This document shows positions 25,319 through 35,453 of a DNA stretch of 64,000 nucleotides, one piece after another. Position 1 is the first letter of the stretch. The number at the start of each line of letters is the position of its first letter. The DNA lies in assembly GCF_004353185.1 (NCBI RefSeq), contig NZ_SMUS01000015.1, positions 25,492-89,491 of the forward strand, read 5' to 3'. Source of the stretch: Clostridium cuniculi. GTDB lineage: Bacteria; Bacillota; Clostridia; Clostridiales; Clostridiaceae. Below the pieces are notes generated by a model. The model was not told the DNA's origin. It did no database searches and was given only the letters and a program-made list of their open reading frames with translations. The position numbers were made by a program, and so were the translations under genes.

Positions 25319-28300
25319 ATGAATAGGGGCAATTTAATTGATATTTTAAAAAAGAAAATAGTAGTTCTTGATGGAGCTATGGGAACAAGTATACAAAGTT
25401 TCAAGTTAACTGAAGAAGATTACAGAGGGGAACTTCTTAAAAATTTTAATAAAGAACAAAAAGGTAATAATGATTTATTATCTATAACAAAACCAGAAGT
25501 TATAAAGGAAATACATAGGGGATTTTTAGAGGCTGGCTCAGATATAATTGAAACAAATACGTTTAGTTCAACTAGTATTTCTCAGGCAGATTATGAATTA
25601 ACTCATTTAGTTTATGATTTAAACTACAAATCAGCAAGGCTTGCACGAGAAATAGCTGATGAATTTACAGAAAAAAATCCAGAGAAACCAAGATTTGTTG
25701 CTGGGTCTGTAGGACCTACCAATAAAACAGCATCTTTATCACCAGATGTAGAAAATCCAGGTTATAGAAATATAACTTTTGATGAACTTGTGGAAGCGTA
25801 TAGTGAACAAATTTCTGCACTTATGGATGGTGGGATAGATTGTGTATTAATAGAAACTATTTTTGATACATTAAATGCTAGAGCAGCTATAGTTGCAGCA
25901 AATAATGTTTATAAAATAAAAGGAAGAAGTCTTCCTATAATGATTTCAGGTACTTTAACTGATAAATCAGGAAGAACCTTATCAGGTCAAAAATTAGAAG
26001 CTTTTGCACAATCAATTAGAAATGAAAATGTTATTTCTATAGGATTAAACTGTTCTTTTGGGGGAGAGGATATAATACCATTTATAAAAGAACTAGCAAA
26101 TACCCAAGATATGTTTATATCTGTTTATCCTAATGCAGGATTACCTAATATTTTAGGAGAATACGATGAATCACCTAATGTAACGGCAGGGTTTATAAGA
26201 CAATTAGCTGAAGAAAAGCAAGTTAATATAGTAGGTGGATGCTGTGGAACAACAGCAAGTCATATAAAAGCAATAGCTGATGCTGTAGAGAATTTAGAAC
26301 CTAGATTAATTCCTGAAATAAAAAAAGAAAGTATATATTGTGGACTTGAAATAGTTAGAAGTAGTAAAGAAAATAACTTCATAAACATAGGGGAAAGAAC
26401 TAATGTTGCTGGTTCAGCTAAATTTGCAAGACTTATTAGAGAGAAAAAATATGAAGAAGCCTTATCTATAGCAAAAGATCAAGTAGAAAATGGTGCTCAA
26501 ATAATAGATGTTAATTTTGACGATGGCTTACTAGATAGTGCTAAAGAAATGGAGTATTTTTTAAAACTATTAGCATCTGAACCTGATATATCTTCAAGAC
26601 CTATAATGATAGATTCATCAAGATGGGAAGTTATTGAAGCTGGTCTTAAAAGTATTCAAGGAAAACCTATAGTAAACTCTATTTCTTTAAAAAACGGAGA
26701 AGAAGAATTCCTAAATCATGCAAAAGTTATTAAAGAATTTGGAGCAGCTGTTGTAGTAATGGCATTTGATGAAAATGGACAGGCAGATACTTTTGAAAGA
26801 AAAAAGGAAATATGTGCTAGGGCATATGATTTATTAGTTAATAAATTAAATTTTCCACCACAAGATATAATCTTTGATCCAAATATTTTAGCAATTGCTA
26901 CAGGAATAGAGGAGCATGATAATTATGCTGTTGATTTTATAAATGCAACTAAATGGATAAAAGAAAATCTTCCATATGCTAAAGTTTCAGGAGGAGTTTC
27001 TAATTTATCATTCTCATTTAGAGGTAATAATACCATAAGAGAAGCTATGCATTCAGTATTTTTATATCATGCAATAGAAGCAGGAATGGATATGGGAATT
27101 GTAAATCCAGGAATGATACAAATTTACGATGATATTCCAAAAGATTTATTAGAACTAGTTGAAGATGTAGTCTTAAATAGACGTAAAGATGCGTCAGAAA
27201 GATTATTAGATAAAGCAGAGGAGTATAAAAACGGAGCTACCATAACCCAAAACAATAAAAATGCATGGAGAGAAAAAACTTTAGATGAGCGATTAAGTTA
27301 TTCATTAGTTAAAGGTATAACTGAATATATTGATGAAGATTTAAAAGAAGCTATTAACAAGTATCCTAAAGCTCTTAATATTATAGAAGGGCCATTAATG
27401 AATGGTATGAATAAAGTTGGAGATCTATTTGGAGATGGAAAAATGTTTTTACCCCAAGTTGTTAAGTCAGCTAGAGTTATGAAAAAAGCTGTTTCATTTT
27501 TACTTCCATATATAGAAAAAGATAAAGAACAAGGTGAAACATCTAAAGCAGGAAAAATTCTTTTAGCCACAGTTAAAGGTGATGTTCATGACATTGGTAA
27601 AAATATTGTTGGTGTAGTTCTTGCTTGTAATAACTTTGAAATAATAGACTTAGGAGTTATGGTTCCTTGCGAAGAAATAATAGAAACTGCTATTAAAGAA
27701 AATGTAGATATAATCGGTCTAAGTGGTCTTATTACTCCTTCTTTAGATGAAATGTGTCATATAGCATCTGAGATGGAAAAAAGGAATATGAATATACCAA
27801 TAATAATTGGAGGCGCTACAACATCAAAACCACATACAGCATTAAAAATAGATCCTAATTATAGTGGCGCAATTGTCTATGGATATGATGCTTCAAAAAC
27901 AGTTGAAATATGCAAGAATCTTTTAGGGAAAAATAAATATGAATATATTAAGTCTGTTAAAAAAGAGTATGAAGAAATAAGACTGACTTATAATAAATAT
28001 GAAAAGAAAATGATATCACTAGAAGAAGCTAGAGAAAAGAGACTTAAAATAGATTGGAATAATAGAAAGATTTCTAAACCTAATTTTATTGGAATAAAAG
28101 AGGTTACTAATTATAAAATATCAGATTTAAGACCTTATATTGATTGGACATTCTTCTTTGTAGCATGGGAAATGAAAAAGTTATATCCAGAAATTTTAGA
28201 AGATCAAAACTATGGAAAAGAAGCTAAAAAGATATTTGATGATGCTAATAGAATGTTAGATTTTATTGAAAAAGATAATATTGTAAATATTAAAGGTGTC

Positions 28301-28978
28301 TTTGGAATTTTTGAGGCCAATTCAAATGGAGATAATATTGAGATATATAATAAAGATAAGAGTTTAGCTACAACATTAAATCTGTTTAGAGAACAAAGAG
28401 AAAAAAGTAAAGGTGAGTATTTATGTCTTTCAGATTTTATTGCACCTAAAGAGTTACAAAAAGAAGATTATATTGGAGGATTTATTGTAACAGCGGGACT
28501 TGGGGCAAATGAATATGCTAAAAAGTTGGAATTAGAAGGTGATTCTTACAATTCAATTATGTTAAAACTTGTATGTGATAGATTAGCTGAAGCCTTTGCT
28601 GAAAAGCTACATGAAGATATAAGAAAAGATTATTGGGGATATGAACCAGATGAAAACTTAACTATGAAGGAAATATTAAAAGGTAGCTATAGAGGAATAA
28701 GGCCTGCTTTTGGATATCCATCGCTTATTGATCAAAGTCAAATGAAAAGATTATTTGATGTTTTAGATGGTGAAAATATAACTGGAGTAAAACTTACTGA
28801 AAATTATATGATGGATCCAGTAGCTTCAGTGTGTGGATTATATTTTGCTTCAGAAGACTCAAGATATTTTAATTCTAATTTAATAGATAAAGATCAAGCT
28901 GAAGATTATGCAAGAAGATGTGGATGGACTACAGAAGAGTTAGAGAATACTTTACCTAATATATTATCATATAAATAA
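25319..28978 (+). CDS. metH: Cobalamin-dependent methionine synthase
   Basis: This is a full-length four-module MetH of 1219 residues that transfers methyl from methyltetrahydrofolate to homocysteine. The homocysteine domain (1-320) has zinc ligands C245, C308 and C309 ([15 protein letters not shown]). The pterin domain runs about 340-610 and begins [11 protein letters not shown]. The cobalamin cap and Rossmann domain contains DVHDIGKN with axial ligand His757. The C-terminal AdoMet reactivation domain has RPAFGYPS near residue 1137. No riboswitch is visible in the 83-base upstream gap. Presence implies that the host makes or imports cobalamin. Confidence 0.97.
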   Translation: MNRGNLIDILKKKIVVLDGAMGTSIQSFKLTEEDYRGELLKNFNKEQKGNNDLLSITKPEVIKEIHRGFLEAGSDIIETNTFSSTSISQADYELTHLVYDLNYKSARLAREIADEFTEKNPEKPRFVAGSVGPTNKTASLSPDVENPGYRNITFDELVEAYSEQISALMDGGIDCVLIETIFDTLNARAAIVAANNVYKIKGRSLPIMISGTLTDKSGRTLSGQKLEAFAQSIRNENVISIGLNCSFGGEDIIPFIKELANTQDMFISVYPNAGLPNILGEYDESPNVTAGFIRQLAEEKQVNIVGGCCGTTASHIKAIADAVENLEPRLIPEIKKESIYCGLEIVRSSKENNFINIGERTNVAGSAKFARLIREKKYEEALSIAKDQVENGAQIIDVNFDDGLLDSAKEMEYFLKLLASEPDISSRPIMIDSSRWEVIEAGLKSIQGKPIVNSISLKNGEEEFLNHAKVIKEFGAAVVVMAFDENGQADTFERKKEICARAYDLLVNKLNFPPQDIIFDPNILAIATGIEEHDNYAVDFINATKWIKENLPYAKVSGGVSNLSFSFRGNNTIREAMHSVFLYHAIEAGMDMGIVNPGMIQIYDDIPKDLLELVEDVVLNRRKDASERLLDKAEEYKNGATITQNNKNAWREKTLDERLSYSLVKGITEYIDEDLKEAINKYPKALNIIEGPLMNGMNKVGDLFGDGKMFLPQVVKSARVMKKAVSFLLPYIEKDKEQGETSKAGKILLATVKGDVHDIGKNIVGVVLACNNFEIIDLGVMVPCEEIIETAIKENVDIIGLSGLITPSLDEMCHIASEMEKRNMNIPIIIGGATTSKPHTALKIDPNYSGAIVYGYDASKTVEICKNLLGKNKYEYIKSVKKEYEEIRLTYNKYEKKMISLEEAREKRLKIDWNNRKISKPNFIGIKEVTNYKISDLRPYIDWTFFFVAWEMKKLYPEILEDQNYGKEAKKIFDDANRMLDFIEKDNIVNIKGVFGIFEANSNGDNIEIYNKDKSLATTLNLFREQREKSKGEYLCLSDFIAPKELQKEDYIGGFIVTAGLGANEYAKKLELEGDSYNSIMLKLVCDRLAEAFAEKLHEDIRKDYWGYEPDENLTMKEILKGSYRGIRPAFGYPSLIDQSQMKRLFDVLDGENITGVKLTENYMMDPVASVCGLYFASEDSRYFNSNLIDKDQAEDYARRCGWTTEELENTLPNILSYK

Positions 28979-29080
28979 AATCAGCAAAGGAAATTGCTGA
29001 AAAATAGAATAAATATAATAGAAGAGTTTTTAAATAAATTTTATCCTGAATAGAGTTTTAATTTACAGAATGGTTAATAT

Positions 29081-29116
29081 AAAAAACAGAGTTGAAATTT
29101 TCAACTCTGTTTTTTA
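29081..29116. terminator. Bidirectional terminator
   Basis: AAAAAACAGAGTTGAA pairs perfectly with TTCAACTCTGTTTTTT, placed between metH and the convergent membrane-protein gene whose stop it overlaps. An additional smaller hairpin (TCAGCAA/TTGCTGA, 28981-29000) directly follows metH. Confidence 0.85.
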
Positions 29117-29485
29117 TATTATATAATTAATTATGATACAAGCTATACCAGCAAGTATTAATGATACTGTATTAATACTTATACTTATAGTATTTTTGAA
29201 ATTAGATTTATTAGTATTCTCCATTTTTGAAACTTCTAAATTAGTATTAGTATTATATTGAGTATTGTTTTGCCCCAATGATTGTAATGATAATCCCATT
29301 GGATTTCCACCAATACATGCAAATACACCTAACATTATAAATATAATTCCTTCAATAAAAAGTACATCTTTTAGTAAAAAACCTTTTAAATTCACTAGTA
29401 TATTACCAATAATAAAAAGAATAATAGTCCAAATTATTCCCCATAATATACATTTTCCTAAAGATTTTAATAATATTTTATTCAT
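29114..29485 (-). CDS. Small membrane protein of unknown function
   Basis: This 123-residue protein has three probable membrane helices, two in the first 60 residues and one at the C-terminus, and a polar Asn-rich linker (NNTQYNTNTNLEV). The conserved-looking segment GGNPMGLSLQSLGQ follows helix two. No family with a known function was recognised. A GGGGGATG site precedes the ATG on the minus strand. Confidence 0.7.
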   Translation of the reverse strand: MNKILLKSLGKCILWGIIWTIILFIIGNILVNLKGFLLKDVLFIEGIIFIMLGVFACIGGNPMGLSLQSLGQNNTQYNTNTNLEVSKMENTNKSNFKNTISISINTVSLILAGIACIIINYII

Positions 29486-29623
29486 AGAAACATCCCCCTT
29501 TTTTTAATAATTATATAATATCATTTGTAATTATTAAACAAAAATAATGTATTTATTATAATTTTCAAAAATAATCCATAAAAATAGTTTTAATACTAAA
29601 CATTAATATTAAAATTATTTTTA

Positions 29624-29652
29624 TTGACAAGTATTTTAAATAGGTATATGAT
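29624..29652 (+). promoter_or_regulatory. Promoter of hydrogenase-maturation operon
   Basis: TTGACA (29624-29629), a 17-base spacer and TATGAT (29647-29652). It gives a leader of about 215 bases before the first gene. Confidence 0.75.
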
Positions 29653-29659
29653 TGAGATA

Positions 29660-29842
29660 TGAATATATTTACAAAAATATTACAATATGTAAGAATTATT
29701 GGTGAAATCTGATAGAAAAGTTAATTCTGATCTAAAAGAGAGTGATTAATAAATTACGTTAAAATATATATAAATGCCTCTTTTCGTTTATATATATTAT
29801 TTAGCTAGCTTTCTTTTAATCTTAAGAAAGCTAGCTTTTTTA
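29660..29842 (+). promoter_or_regulatory. Structured leader of the hyd operon, unassigned
   Basis: The leader contains a 12-bp stem AATATATATAAA/TTTATATATATT (29763-29774 with 29787-29798). Its 12-base loop includes CTCTTTT (29778-29784), complementary to AAAAGAG at 29734-29740, so a pseudoknot or an alternative pairing is possible. An intrinsic terminator follows at 29803-29842. The layout suits an attenuator or riboswitch for maturation genes, but it matches no class that I can name. Confidence 0.5.
29803..29842 (+). terminator. Terminator inside hyd leader
   Basis: AGCTAGCTTTCTT/AAGAAAGCTAGCT, a 13-bp perfect stem, an 8-base loop and T-run, ending 32 bases before the first ATG of the operon. 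Confidence 0.85.
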
Positions 29843-29873
29843 TTTATACTACAAATAATGGAGGAGTAGAATT

Positions 29874-30122
29874 ATGAAAAAAATAGCTGTTATAAGTGCA
29901 ATCTTAGAAGAACCAAAAGAATGTCAAGAAAAATTTAATAGTGTAGTTTCAGGCTTTAGAGGAAGTATAAAAGGTAGAATGGGAATACCCTTTGAAGAGG
30001 GAATCTCAGTTATAAGTATTACTGTAGTTGGTACATTAGAAGAGATAAATAGTTTGACAGGTAAGCTAGGAAATATTGATGGTGTAGTAGTAAAAACAGC
30101 TATTGCTAAAAGGGAGATTTAA
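29874..30122 (+). CDS. TM1266-type iron-only hydrogenase system regulator
   Basis: This 82-residue ACT-like ferredoxin-fold protein begins KKIAVISAILEEP and contains GSIKGRMGIPFEEGISVISI and the terminal GKLGNIDGVVVKTAIAK. It belongs to the TM1266 family, named as a putative regulator because it sits with HydE/F/G genes in many anaerobes, as it does here nine bases upstream of hydE. Its ligand is unknown. A GGAGGAG site precedes the ATG. Confidence 0.88.
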   Translation: MKKIAVISAILEEPKECQEKFNSVVSGFRGSIKGRMGIPFEEGISVISITVVGTLEEINSLTGKLGNIDGVVVKTAIAKREI

Positions 30123-30130
30123 GGGAAAAT

Positions 30131-31261
30131 ATGCAAGTAAGAAACATTATAGACAAGCTATACAATACAACTAATGCATCAAGAGAAGAACTTTTATTTC
30201 TTTTAGATAATTTGTCTGAAGAAAATAAAGAATACTTAATAGAAAAATCTCATGAAGTTGCTCTAAAAAATTATGGCAATAATATTTACATAAGAGGTCT
30301 TATTGAATTTACAAATCATTGTATAAGGGACTGTAGATATTGTGGAATAAGAAAATCTAATGATAAGGCTGATAGATATCGACTTACTGTGGAAGAAATT
30401 TTAGAGTGTGCAGATATAGGAGATAGATTAGGATATAAGACATATGTATTGCAAGGCGGAGAAGATCCGTATTTTACTGATGAAAAAATGGTTGAAATAA
30501 TAAAGAAGATAAAAGAAAAATATCCTAACAATGCTATAACTTTATCTTTAGGTGAACGTTCATATAAATCATATGAGCTTATGTTTAATGCAGGTGCTGA
30601 TAGGTATCTATTAAGACATGAAACTGCTAGTAGGAGATTGTATGAATCATTGCATCCAAATTCAAAATTTGAAAATAGAATACAATGTCTTAGAAACTTA
30701 AAAGAAATAGGATATCAGATAGGGGCAGGCTTTATGGTTGGCCTTCCTAATCAAAATAATAGTGACTTAGTTGAAGATCTGATTTTCTTAAAGGAGCTTA
30801 ATCCACATATGTGTGGAATCGGTCCATTTATACCACATAAGGATACCCCACTTGCTAATGAACAAGGTGGAACTCTTGAAAAAACTACAACTATGTTAGC
30901 TTTAATTAGATTAATGTTGCCTAAGATATTATTACCAGCAACAACAGCCCTTGGAAGTATTGATCCACTTGGGCGTGAAAAAGGTCTTAAAGCTGGCGGT
31001 AATGTTGTGATGCCAAATCTTTCTCCAACTAGTGTTAGAGAAAAGTACTCGTTGTATGATGGGAAAATATGTACTGGAGATGAAGCTGCAGAATGTAGAG
31101 CTTGTATTGAGAGAAGAATTAATAATGCAGGATTTAATTTAGAAATTACGCGAGGAGATAGCTTAGTATTAAGTGATAAGGAAAGAGAAAAGATAAATAA
31201 TAAATTGATTAATAACAAAAACAATGAAATTAGGTTAGATAATATATTTTTAATAAATTAA
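30131..31261 (+). CDS. hydE: [FeFe]-hydrogenase maturase HydE
   Basis: This 376-residue radical SAM enzyme is needed to build the 2Fe subcluster of [FeFe]-hydrogenase. CIRDCRYCG is the CX3CX2C cluster motif, preceded by IRGLIEFTNH. QGGEDP follows as the GGE-type motif, and NVVMPNLSPTSVREKYSLY marks the HydE/BioB-like barrel end. Length is typical. It is in operon with hydG and hydF. The ATG has GGGAAAAT upstream. Confidence 0.95.
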   Translation: MQVRNIIDKLYNTTNASREELLFLLDNLSEENKEYLIEKSHEVALKNYGNNIYIRGLIEFTNHCIRDCRYCGIRKSNDKADRYRLTVEEILECADIGDRLGYKTYVLQGGEDPYFTDEKMVEIIKKIKEKYPNNAITLSLGERSYKSYELMFNAGADRYLLRHETASRRLYESLHPNSKFENRIQCLRNLKEIGYQIGAGFMVGLPNQNNSDLVEDLIFLKELNPHMCGIGPFIPHKDTPLANEQGGTLEKTTTMLALIRLMLPKILLPATTALGSIDPLGREKGLKAGGNVVMPNLSPTSVREKYSLYDGKICTGDEAAECRACIERRINNAGFNLEITRGDSLVLSDKEREKINNKLINNKNNEIRLDNIFLIN

Positions 31262-31280
31262 TAAGGAAGTGGAAAAATTT

Positions 31281-32657
31281 ATGTATATTAATCATGAAGA
31301 GGTATATGAATTACTAGAAGAAGGAAAGAAGGCAACTAGAGAAGATATAATAAACATTTTAGAAAAAGCAAGAAAGAAAAAGGGAATTTCTCATAAAGAT
31401 ATTGCTGCACTACTTCAATTAGAGGATAAAGAATTAGAAAAAGAAATGTTTAAAGTTGCTGGAGAAATAAAAAAATCTATTTATGGAAAAAGGGTAGTTT
31501 TATTTGCACCATTATATATAAGTGATTACTGTGTTAATAATTGTGTTTATTGTGGTTATAAAAAGTGTAATAGCTTTAATAGAAGAAAGTTAACTCAAGA
31601 TGAAATAAAAGAAGAAGTTAAGATATTAGAAAAGATGGGACATAAGAGGTTAGCATTAGAACTTGGTGAAGATCCAGTAAATGCACCAATAGATTATGTT
31701 TTAGAAAGTTTAGACACAATTTATAAAACTCAAAATGAAAATGGAAATATAAGAAGAGTTAATGTAAATATTGCAGCAACTACAGTTGAAAATTATAAAA
31801 AGCTTAAAGATGCAAATATAGGTACTTATATTTTATTCCAAGAAACATATCATAAACCAACTTATGATGTAATGCATCCTAAATCATTAAAATCTAGTTA
31901 TGAATATCATTTAAATGCTTTTGATAGAGCAATGGAAGCTGGAATTGAAGATGTTGGTGGAGGTGTATTATTTGGACTATCAGATCCTAAATTTGAAGTT
32001 TTATCATTAATGATGCACAATGAACATCTTGAAAAAGAATTCGGAGTAGGTTTCCATACTATATCAGTTCCAAGACTTAGAGAAGCTGAAGGGGTTACCT
32101 TAGAAAATTTCCCTAATCTTTTAAGTGACGAAATGTTTAAAAAAGTGGTTGCTATAATTAGAATTGCGGTACCTTTTACAGGTATAATTATGTCTACAAG
32201 AGAAGATGAAGAAATGAGAAGAGATGTACTTAAGATTGGAGTAACTCAAGTAAGCTCTGGTTCTTCGACAGGTGTAGGAGGATATAAACAAAGAGAAGAA
32301 GGAAAAAGTATAGAACAGTTTAAAACATCAGATGAAAGAACACCAATAGAAGTTTTAAACTGGTTATTAGATGAAGGATATATACCAAGCTATTGTACTG
32401 CTTGTTATAGAAAGGGAAGAACAGGGGAAACTTTTATGGGACTTGCAAAAACAGGAGAGATTCAAAAAATGTGCGAACCAAATGCATTAATGACTTTAAT
32501 GGAATATGCATTAGATTATGGTGATGAAAGTACATGTAAAAAAGCAGAAAAATTAGTAATGGAAGAAGCAGAAAAAATAAATGATGAGTCCATAAGAAAA
32601 TTTATTAATGATGGAATAATTAAATTAAAAGAAGGCCAAAGAGATATTTATATTTAG
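31281..32657 (+). CDS. hydG: [FeFe]-hydrogenase maturase HydG
   Basis: This 458-residue radical SAM tyrosine lyase makes CO and cyanide ligands. The N-terminal AdoMet cluster motif is CVNNCVYCG, and the C-terminal auxiliary cluster motif YCTACYRKGRTGE with a later KMCEP gives the CX2C...C pattern of HydG. The start at ATG 31281 is favoured because AAGGAAGTGGA lies at a workable distance. A GTG at 31269 in the same frame would overlap that site and add four residues, so it remains possible. Ten bases separate it from hydF. Confidence 0.94.
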   Translation: MYINHEEVYELLEEGKKATREDIINILEKARKKKGISHKDIAALLQLEDKELEKEMFKVAGEIKKSIYGKRVVLFAPLYISDYCVNNCVYCGYKKCNSFNRRKLTQDEIKEEVKILEKMGHKRLALELGEDPVNAPIDYVLESLDTIYKTQNENGNIRRVNVNIAATTVENYKKLKDANIGTYILFQETYHKPTYDVMHPKSLKSSYEYHLNAFDRAMEAGIEDVGGGVLFGLSDPKFEVLSLMMHNEHLEKEFGVGFHTISVPRLREAEGVTLENFPNLLSDEMFKKVVAIIRIAVPFTGIIMSTREDEEMRRDVLKIGVTQVSSGSSTGVGGYKQREEGKSIEQFKTSDERTPIEVLNWLLDEGYIPSYCTACYRKGRTGETFMGLAKTGEIQKMCEPNALMTLMEYALDYGDESTCKKAEKLVMEEAEKINDESIRKFINDGIIKLKEGQRDIYI

Positions 32658-32666
32658 GAGGTCAGA

Positions 32667-33860
32667 ATGAATAGTACACCAAATGCTAACAGAAAACATA
32701 TAGCGATATTTGGAAAAACAAATGCAGGAAAGTCATCATTAATTAATAGTATTTGTGGTCAAGAAATTGCAATTGTATCAGATATTGCGGGAACTACAAC
32801 AGATCCTGTTTTAAAAGCAATGGAGCTTATACCACTAGGTCCCGTTTTATTTATAGATACAGCAGGACTTGATGATAAAAGTGAAGTAGGTAAGCTTCGA
32901 ATAAAAAAAACAATGGATATTATGAAAAGGGCAGACTTCGCTTTATATGTAATGGATGTAAATAACATAGATTATGATGAATATGAAGCTATAAAATTAG
33001 AATTTAAAAAGTACAATATACCTTACTTATTAGTTATTAACAAAATAGAGGGTATAGAGAAATATAACTTAGATCAACTAAAAGAAAAATATAAAGAAGC
33101 AATCTTTGTTTCTACTTATAAAAAAGAAGGTATAGATGAGTTAAAAAATGAACTTGTTAGTAAGTTAAAAGATTCTGAAAATGATGTTCCTATAATAGGT
33201 AATTTAGTGCCTTATGGAGGAAAAGTTATATTAGTAGTACCTATAGACTCAGAAGCTCCAAAGGGTAGAATAATACTTCCACAAGTACAATGTATAAGAG
33301 ATTGTTTAGATAATGGAATCAAGACATATGTAGTTCGAGATACAGAACTTGCTTCAGCTTTAGAAGATATAAAAGATATAGATTTAGTAGTTACAGATTC
33401 ACAAGCTTTTAAAAAAGTAAGTAAAATAGTACCTAAAAATATAAAGTTAACAGGATTTTCAATTCTGTTCGCTAATCATAAGGGTGATCTAAAAGCTTTT
33501 GTTGATGGTGCTAGAAAGATTGATTCCTTAAATAAAAATTCTAAAATATTAATATCAGAAAGTTGTACACATAATGTTTCTCATGAAGATATAGGAAGAG
33601 TAAAAATTCCTAAACTTTTAAATAAATACGTAGGCGCAGAACTTAATTATGATTTTAGGGTTAGTCATGATTTTCCTGAAAATATAAAAGATTATGATTT
33701 AATCATTCATTGTGGTGGATGCATGATAAATAGAAAAACAATATTAAATAGAATTGATTTTTGTAGAAGTGAAGAGGTTGCTATTACTAATTACGGCATA
33801 GTATTAGCTTTTCTAAGTGGAATATTAGATAGAAGCCTAGAGATATTCAATAATAATTAG
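32667..33860 (+). CDS. hydF: [FeFe]-hydrogenase maturation GTPase HydF
   Basis: This 397-residue scaffold protein carries the 2Fe precursor to hydrogenase. The GTPase domain has GKTNAGKSSLIN, the switch DIAGTTTDP, DTAGLDD and NKIE. The C-terminal cluster domain has ESCTHNVSH and later HCGGCMINR, the CxH...HCxxC motif that binds [4Fe-4S]. It ends the maturation operon. The hydrogenase structural gene itself is not in the window. Confidence 0.95.
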   Translation: MNSTPNANRKHIAIFGKTNAGKSSLINSICGQEIAIVSDIAGTTTDPVLKAMELIPLGPVLFIDTAGLDDKSEVGKLRIKKTMDIMKRADFALYVMDVNNIDYDEYEAIKLEFKKYNIPYLLVINKIEGIEKYNLDQLKEKYKEAIFVSTYKKEGIDELKNELVSKLKDSENDVPIIGNLVPYGGKVILVVPIDSEAPKGRIILPQVQCIRDCLDNGIKTYVVRDTELASALEDIKDIDLVVTDSQAFKKVSKIVPKNIKLTGFSILFANHKGDLKAFVDGARKIDSLNKNSKILISESCTHNVSHEDIGRVKIPKLLNKYVGAELNYDFRVSHDFPENIKDYDLIIHCGGCMINRKTILNRIDFCRSEEVAITNYGIVLAFLSGILDRSLEIFNNN

Positions 33861-33926
33861 TTAATTTATGAATTATAATTAAATAACTAGTGATTATAAA
33901 TATAATTATAAAAATAGTTAAAATAA

Positions 33927-33972
33927 ATAATAAGGTTGTCCAATTACATTGTGGCAATCTTATTATTTGTTT
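33927..33972 (+). terminator. Terminator of hyd operon
   Basis: AATAATAAGGTTG pairs with CAATCTTATTATT (one G-U), then TTGTTTTA. Confidence 0.75.
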
Positions 33973-34007
33973 TATATAATAAATAGATTAATTTTTTAGT
34001 AGTTAAG

Positions 34008-34634
34008 CTAACGTATTAATTTAATTATACTTTCACTGTTATATTCCTTTAAAAATACATCTGAACATCTATTAATAAATTTAATATAATCATTTTCATT
34101 AAGAATTATGGGGCAAGCTGTACTAAAATTTTTATTTAAACATTTATACTTAAAATCATTAAAAATACTTATTGATTTGTTTAATTTTATTGGTAGAAAA
34201 TCTGTAAAGGATGAATCTATTATATTTATTTGAGATATAAAATCAACTATTAATTTTATATCATAATTTTTAATATTTTCATTTATTATTACATGAGATT
34301 CCAAATATTGAATGTTATATTCAGAAATAAAAAGTCTTTCAATATTTTCATCAAAATAGTTATCAAGCCAAAGATGAGTATAATAGCCTACAGCAAATGA
34401 TTTCTCTAAATAGTTCAACTTTTTACTAGATAAATTTAATTTAAATTTAGTTAAATCACATTTTTTACTTGAATCTTCTTTAAAGTGAGACAAACAACCT
34501 TTAGTCATATCATTAAAAATAATATAATAGTTAGGAGCAATACTACCTAATGTTAAAAAATTAATATCAAGTTCATTAAAATAGTTATCTTTTAAATTTC
34601 TTAGAAAATTAATATGAGTAGATATATTTGGCAT
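34008..34634 (-). CDS. Zinc-dependent phospholipase C-like protein
   Basis: This 208-residue protein begins MPNISTHINF and contains LGSIAPNYY, LSHF and VGYYTHLWLDNYF, in the order seen in the zinc-dependent PLC/S1-P1-type alpha-helical family (PF00882-like). The Asp usual after the APD motif is Asn here, while His residues that could bind zinc remain. No signal peptide is visible, unlike clostridial alpha-toxin, so it is more likely a cytoplasmic relative of unknown substrate than a toxin. It is transcribed opposite to its neighbours. GGAGG precedes the ATG on the minus strand. Confidence 0.65.
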   Translation of the reverse strand: MPNISTHINFLRNLKDNYFNELDINFLTLGSIAPNYYIIFNDMTKGCLSHFKEDSSKKCDLTKFKLNLSSKKLNYLEKSFAVGYYTHLWLDNYFDENIERLFISEYNIQYLESHVIINENIKNYDIKLIVDFISQINIIDSSFTDFLPIKLNKSISIFNDFKYKCLNKNFSTACPIILNENDYIKFINRCSDVFLKEYNSESIIKLIR

Positions 34635-34808
34635 AAAAACTCCTCCAAAAGCTTTTATTGATTTATATGAATAAATTTTTAAAAATATTTGTTTAAAATT
34701 AATATAATTTAAAATAAATTACTATTTTTAAATGTTTTTTATTTATCTAAACATATATCTAATACTGTGTACATACATTATTATAGAATAATTACATATG
34801 GAGGAAAT

Positions 34809-35045
34809 ATGAAAAGAGTATTGCTTATTAAACCATTAATATATAGTATTTTTATTTTAGTTGCATATTATATTACATTTAAAACAGAATTATTATTTAC
34901 TAATAAAGAAGTAACTACATTTATTAGTTATATGAATAAGAAAAATGATTTTTTAGGTGCAACTAATTTCATGATATGGTTAGTAATAATTTCTGCATTA
35001 GTGGTAACAGCTTTAAATAAAATGGATAAAGTAAAAAAACAATGA
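34809..35045 (+). CDS. Small two-helix membrane protein
   Basis: This 78-residue protein has hydrophobic segments at about residues 8-26 and 48-66 and a basic tail (KMDKVKKQ). TATGGAGGAAAT before ATG 34809 sets the start over an earlier in-frame ATG at 34767. No family recognised. Confidence 0.6.
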   Translation: MKRVLLIKPLIYSIFILVAYYITFKTELLFTNKEVTTFISYMNKKNDFLGATNFMIWLVIISALVVTALNKMDKVKKQ

Positions 35046-35063
35046 TAAATTTGTATTTAGATT

Positions 35064-35110
35064 ATAGATAATCACTATGAATGTATATTAGATGATTATC
35101 TATTTTTTTT
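35064..35110 (+). terminator. Terminator
   Basis: ATAGATAATCA/TGATTATCTAT with a following run of eight or more T. Confidence 0.8.
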
Positions 35111-35237
35111 ATAAATAGTTTTAGAAATATTTGACGTTTTAATGATTTTACTAATAAAAACTTATTAAAATATTAATAAAGTGCGAAAAAAATTAATTTT
35201 TTTTAAAAAAACTCTTCCCTTTTTATATATTCAATAT

Positions 35238-35453
35238 TATAATGTAAAGAAATAATAACCTTATATGGTTATTATAGTAAACGTTAATTGCAATAGGATT
35301 AAGATTATAATAAAGTACTTAATAAGTTATTAAGTACTATTGGGGAATAAAAGTAACTATATTATTTATATTAAATAAAATTAGTTTATAGAAATTTAAT
35401 AATTGTTAATCCAAATTGTAATAAATATTTTTATTATTAAGGGGGCGAATTTA
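35238..35453 (+). promoter_or_regulatory. Leader of first oppA with two hairpins
   Basis: A TATAAT at 35238-35243 marks a likely promoter, with a poor -35. Two perfect inverted repeats follow: ATAATAACC/GGTTATTAT (35252-35260 with 35267-35275) and AGTACTTAAT/ATTAAGTACT (35314-35323 with 35329-35338). Neither has a T-run, so they look more like operators or RNA structure than terminators. The rest of the 35111-35453 gap is AT-rich and holds no gene that I can see. Confidence 0.45.

Noticed and set aside
30316..31224. Minus-strand ORFs of 71 and 157 codons inside hydE
   Set aside because: They are antisense to a fully conserved gene, have low-complexity Leu/Ser-rich translations and no ribosome sites.
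34008..34634. Alpha-toxin-type secreted phospholipase
   Set aside because: There is no signal peptide and no C-terminal C2-like domain, and the protein is short, so a toxin call is not supported.
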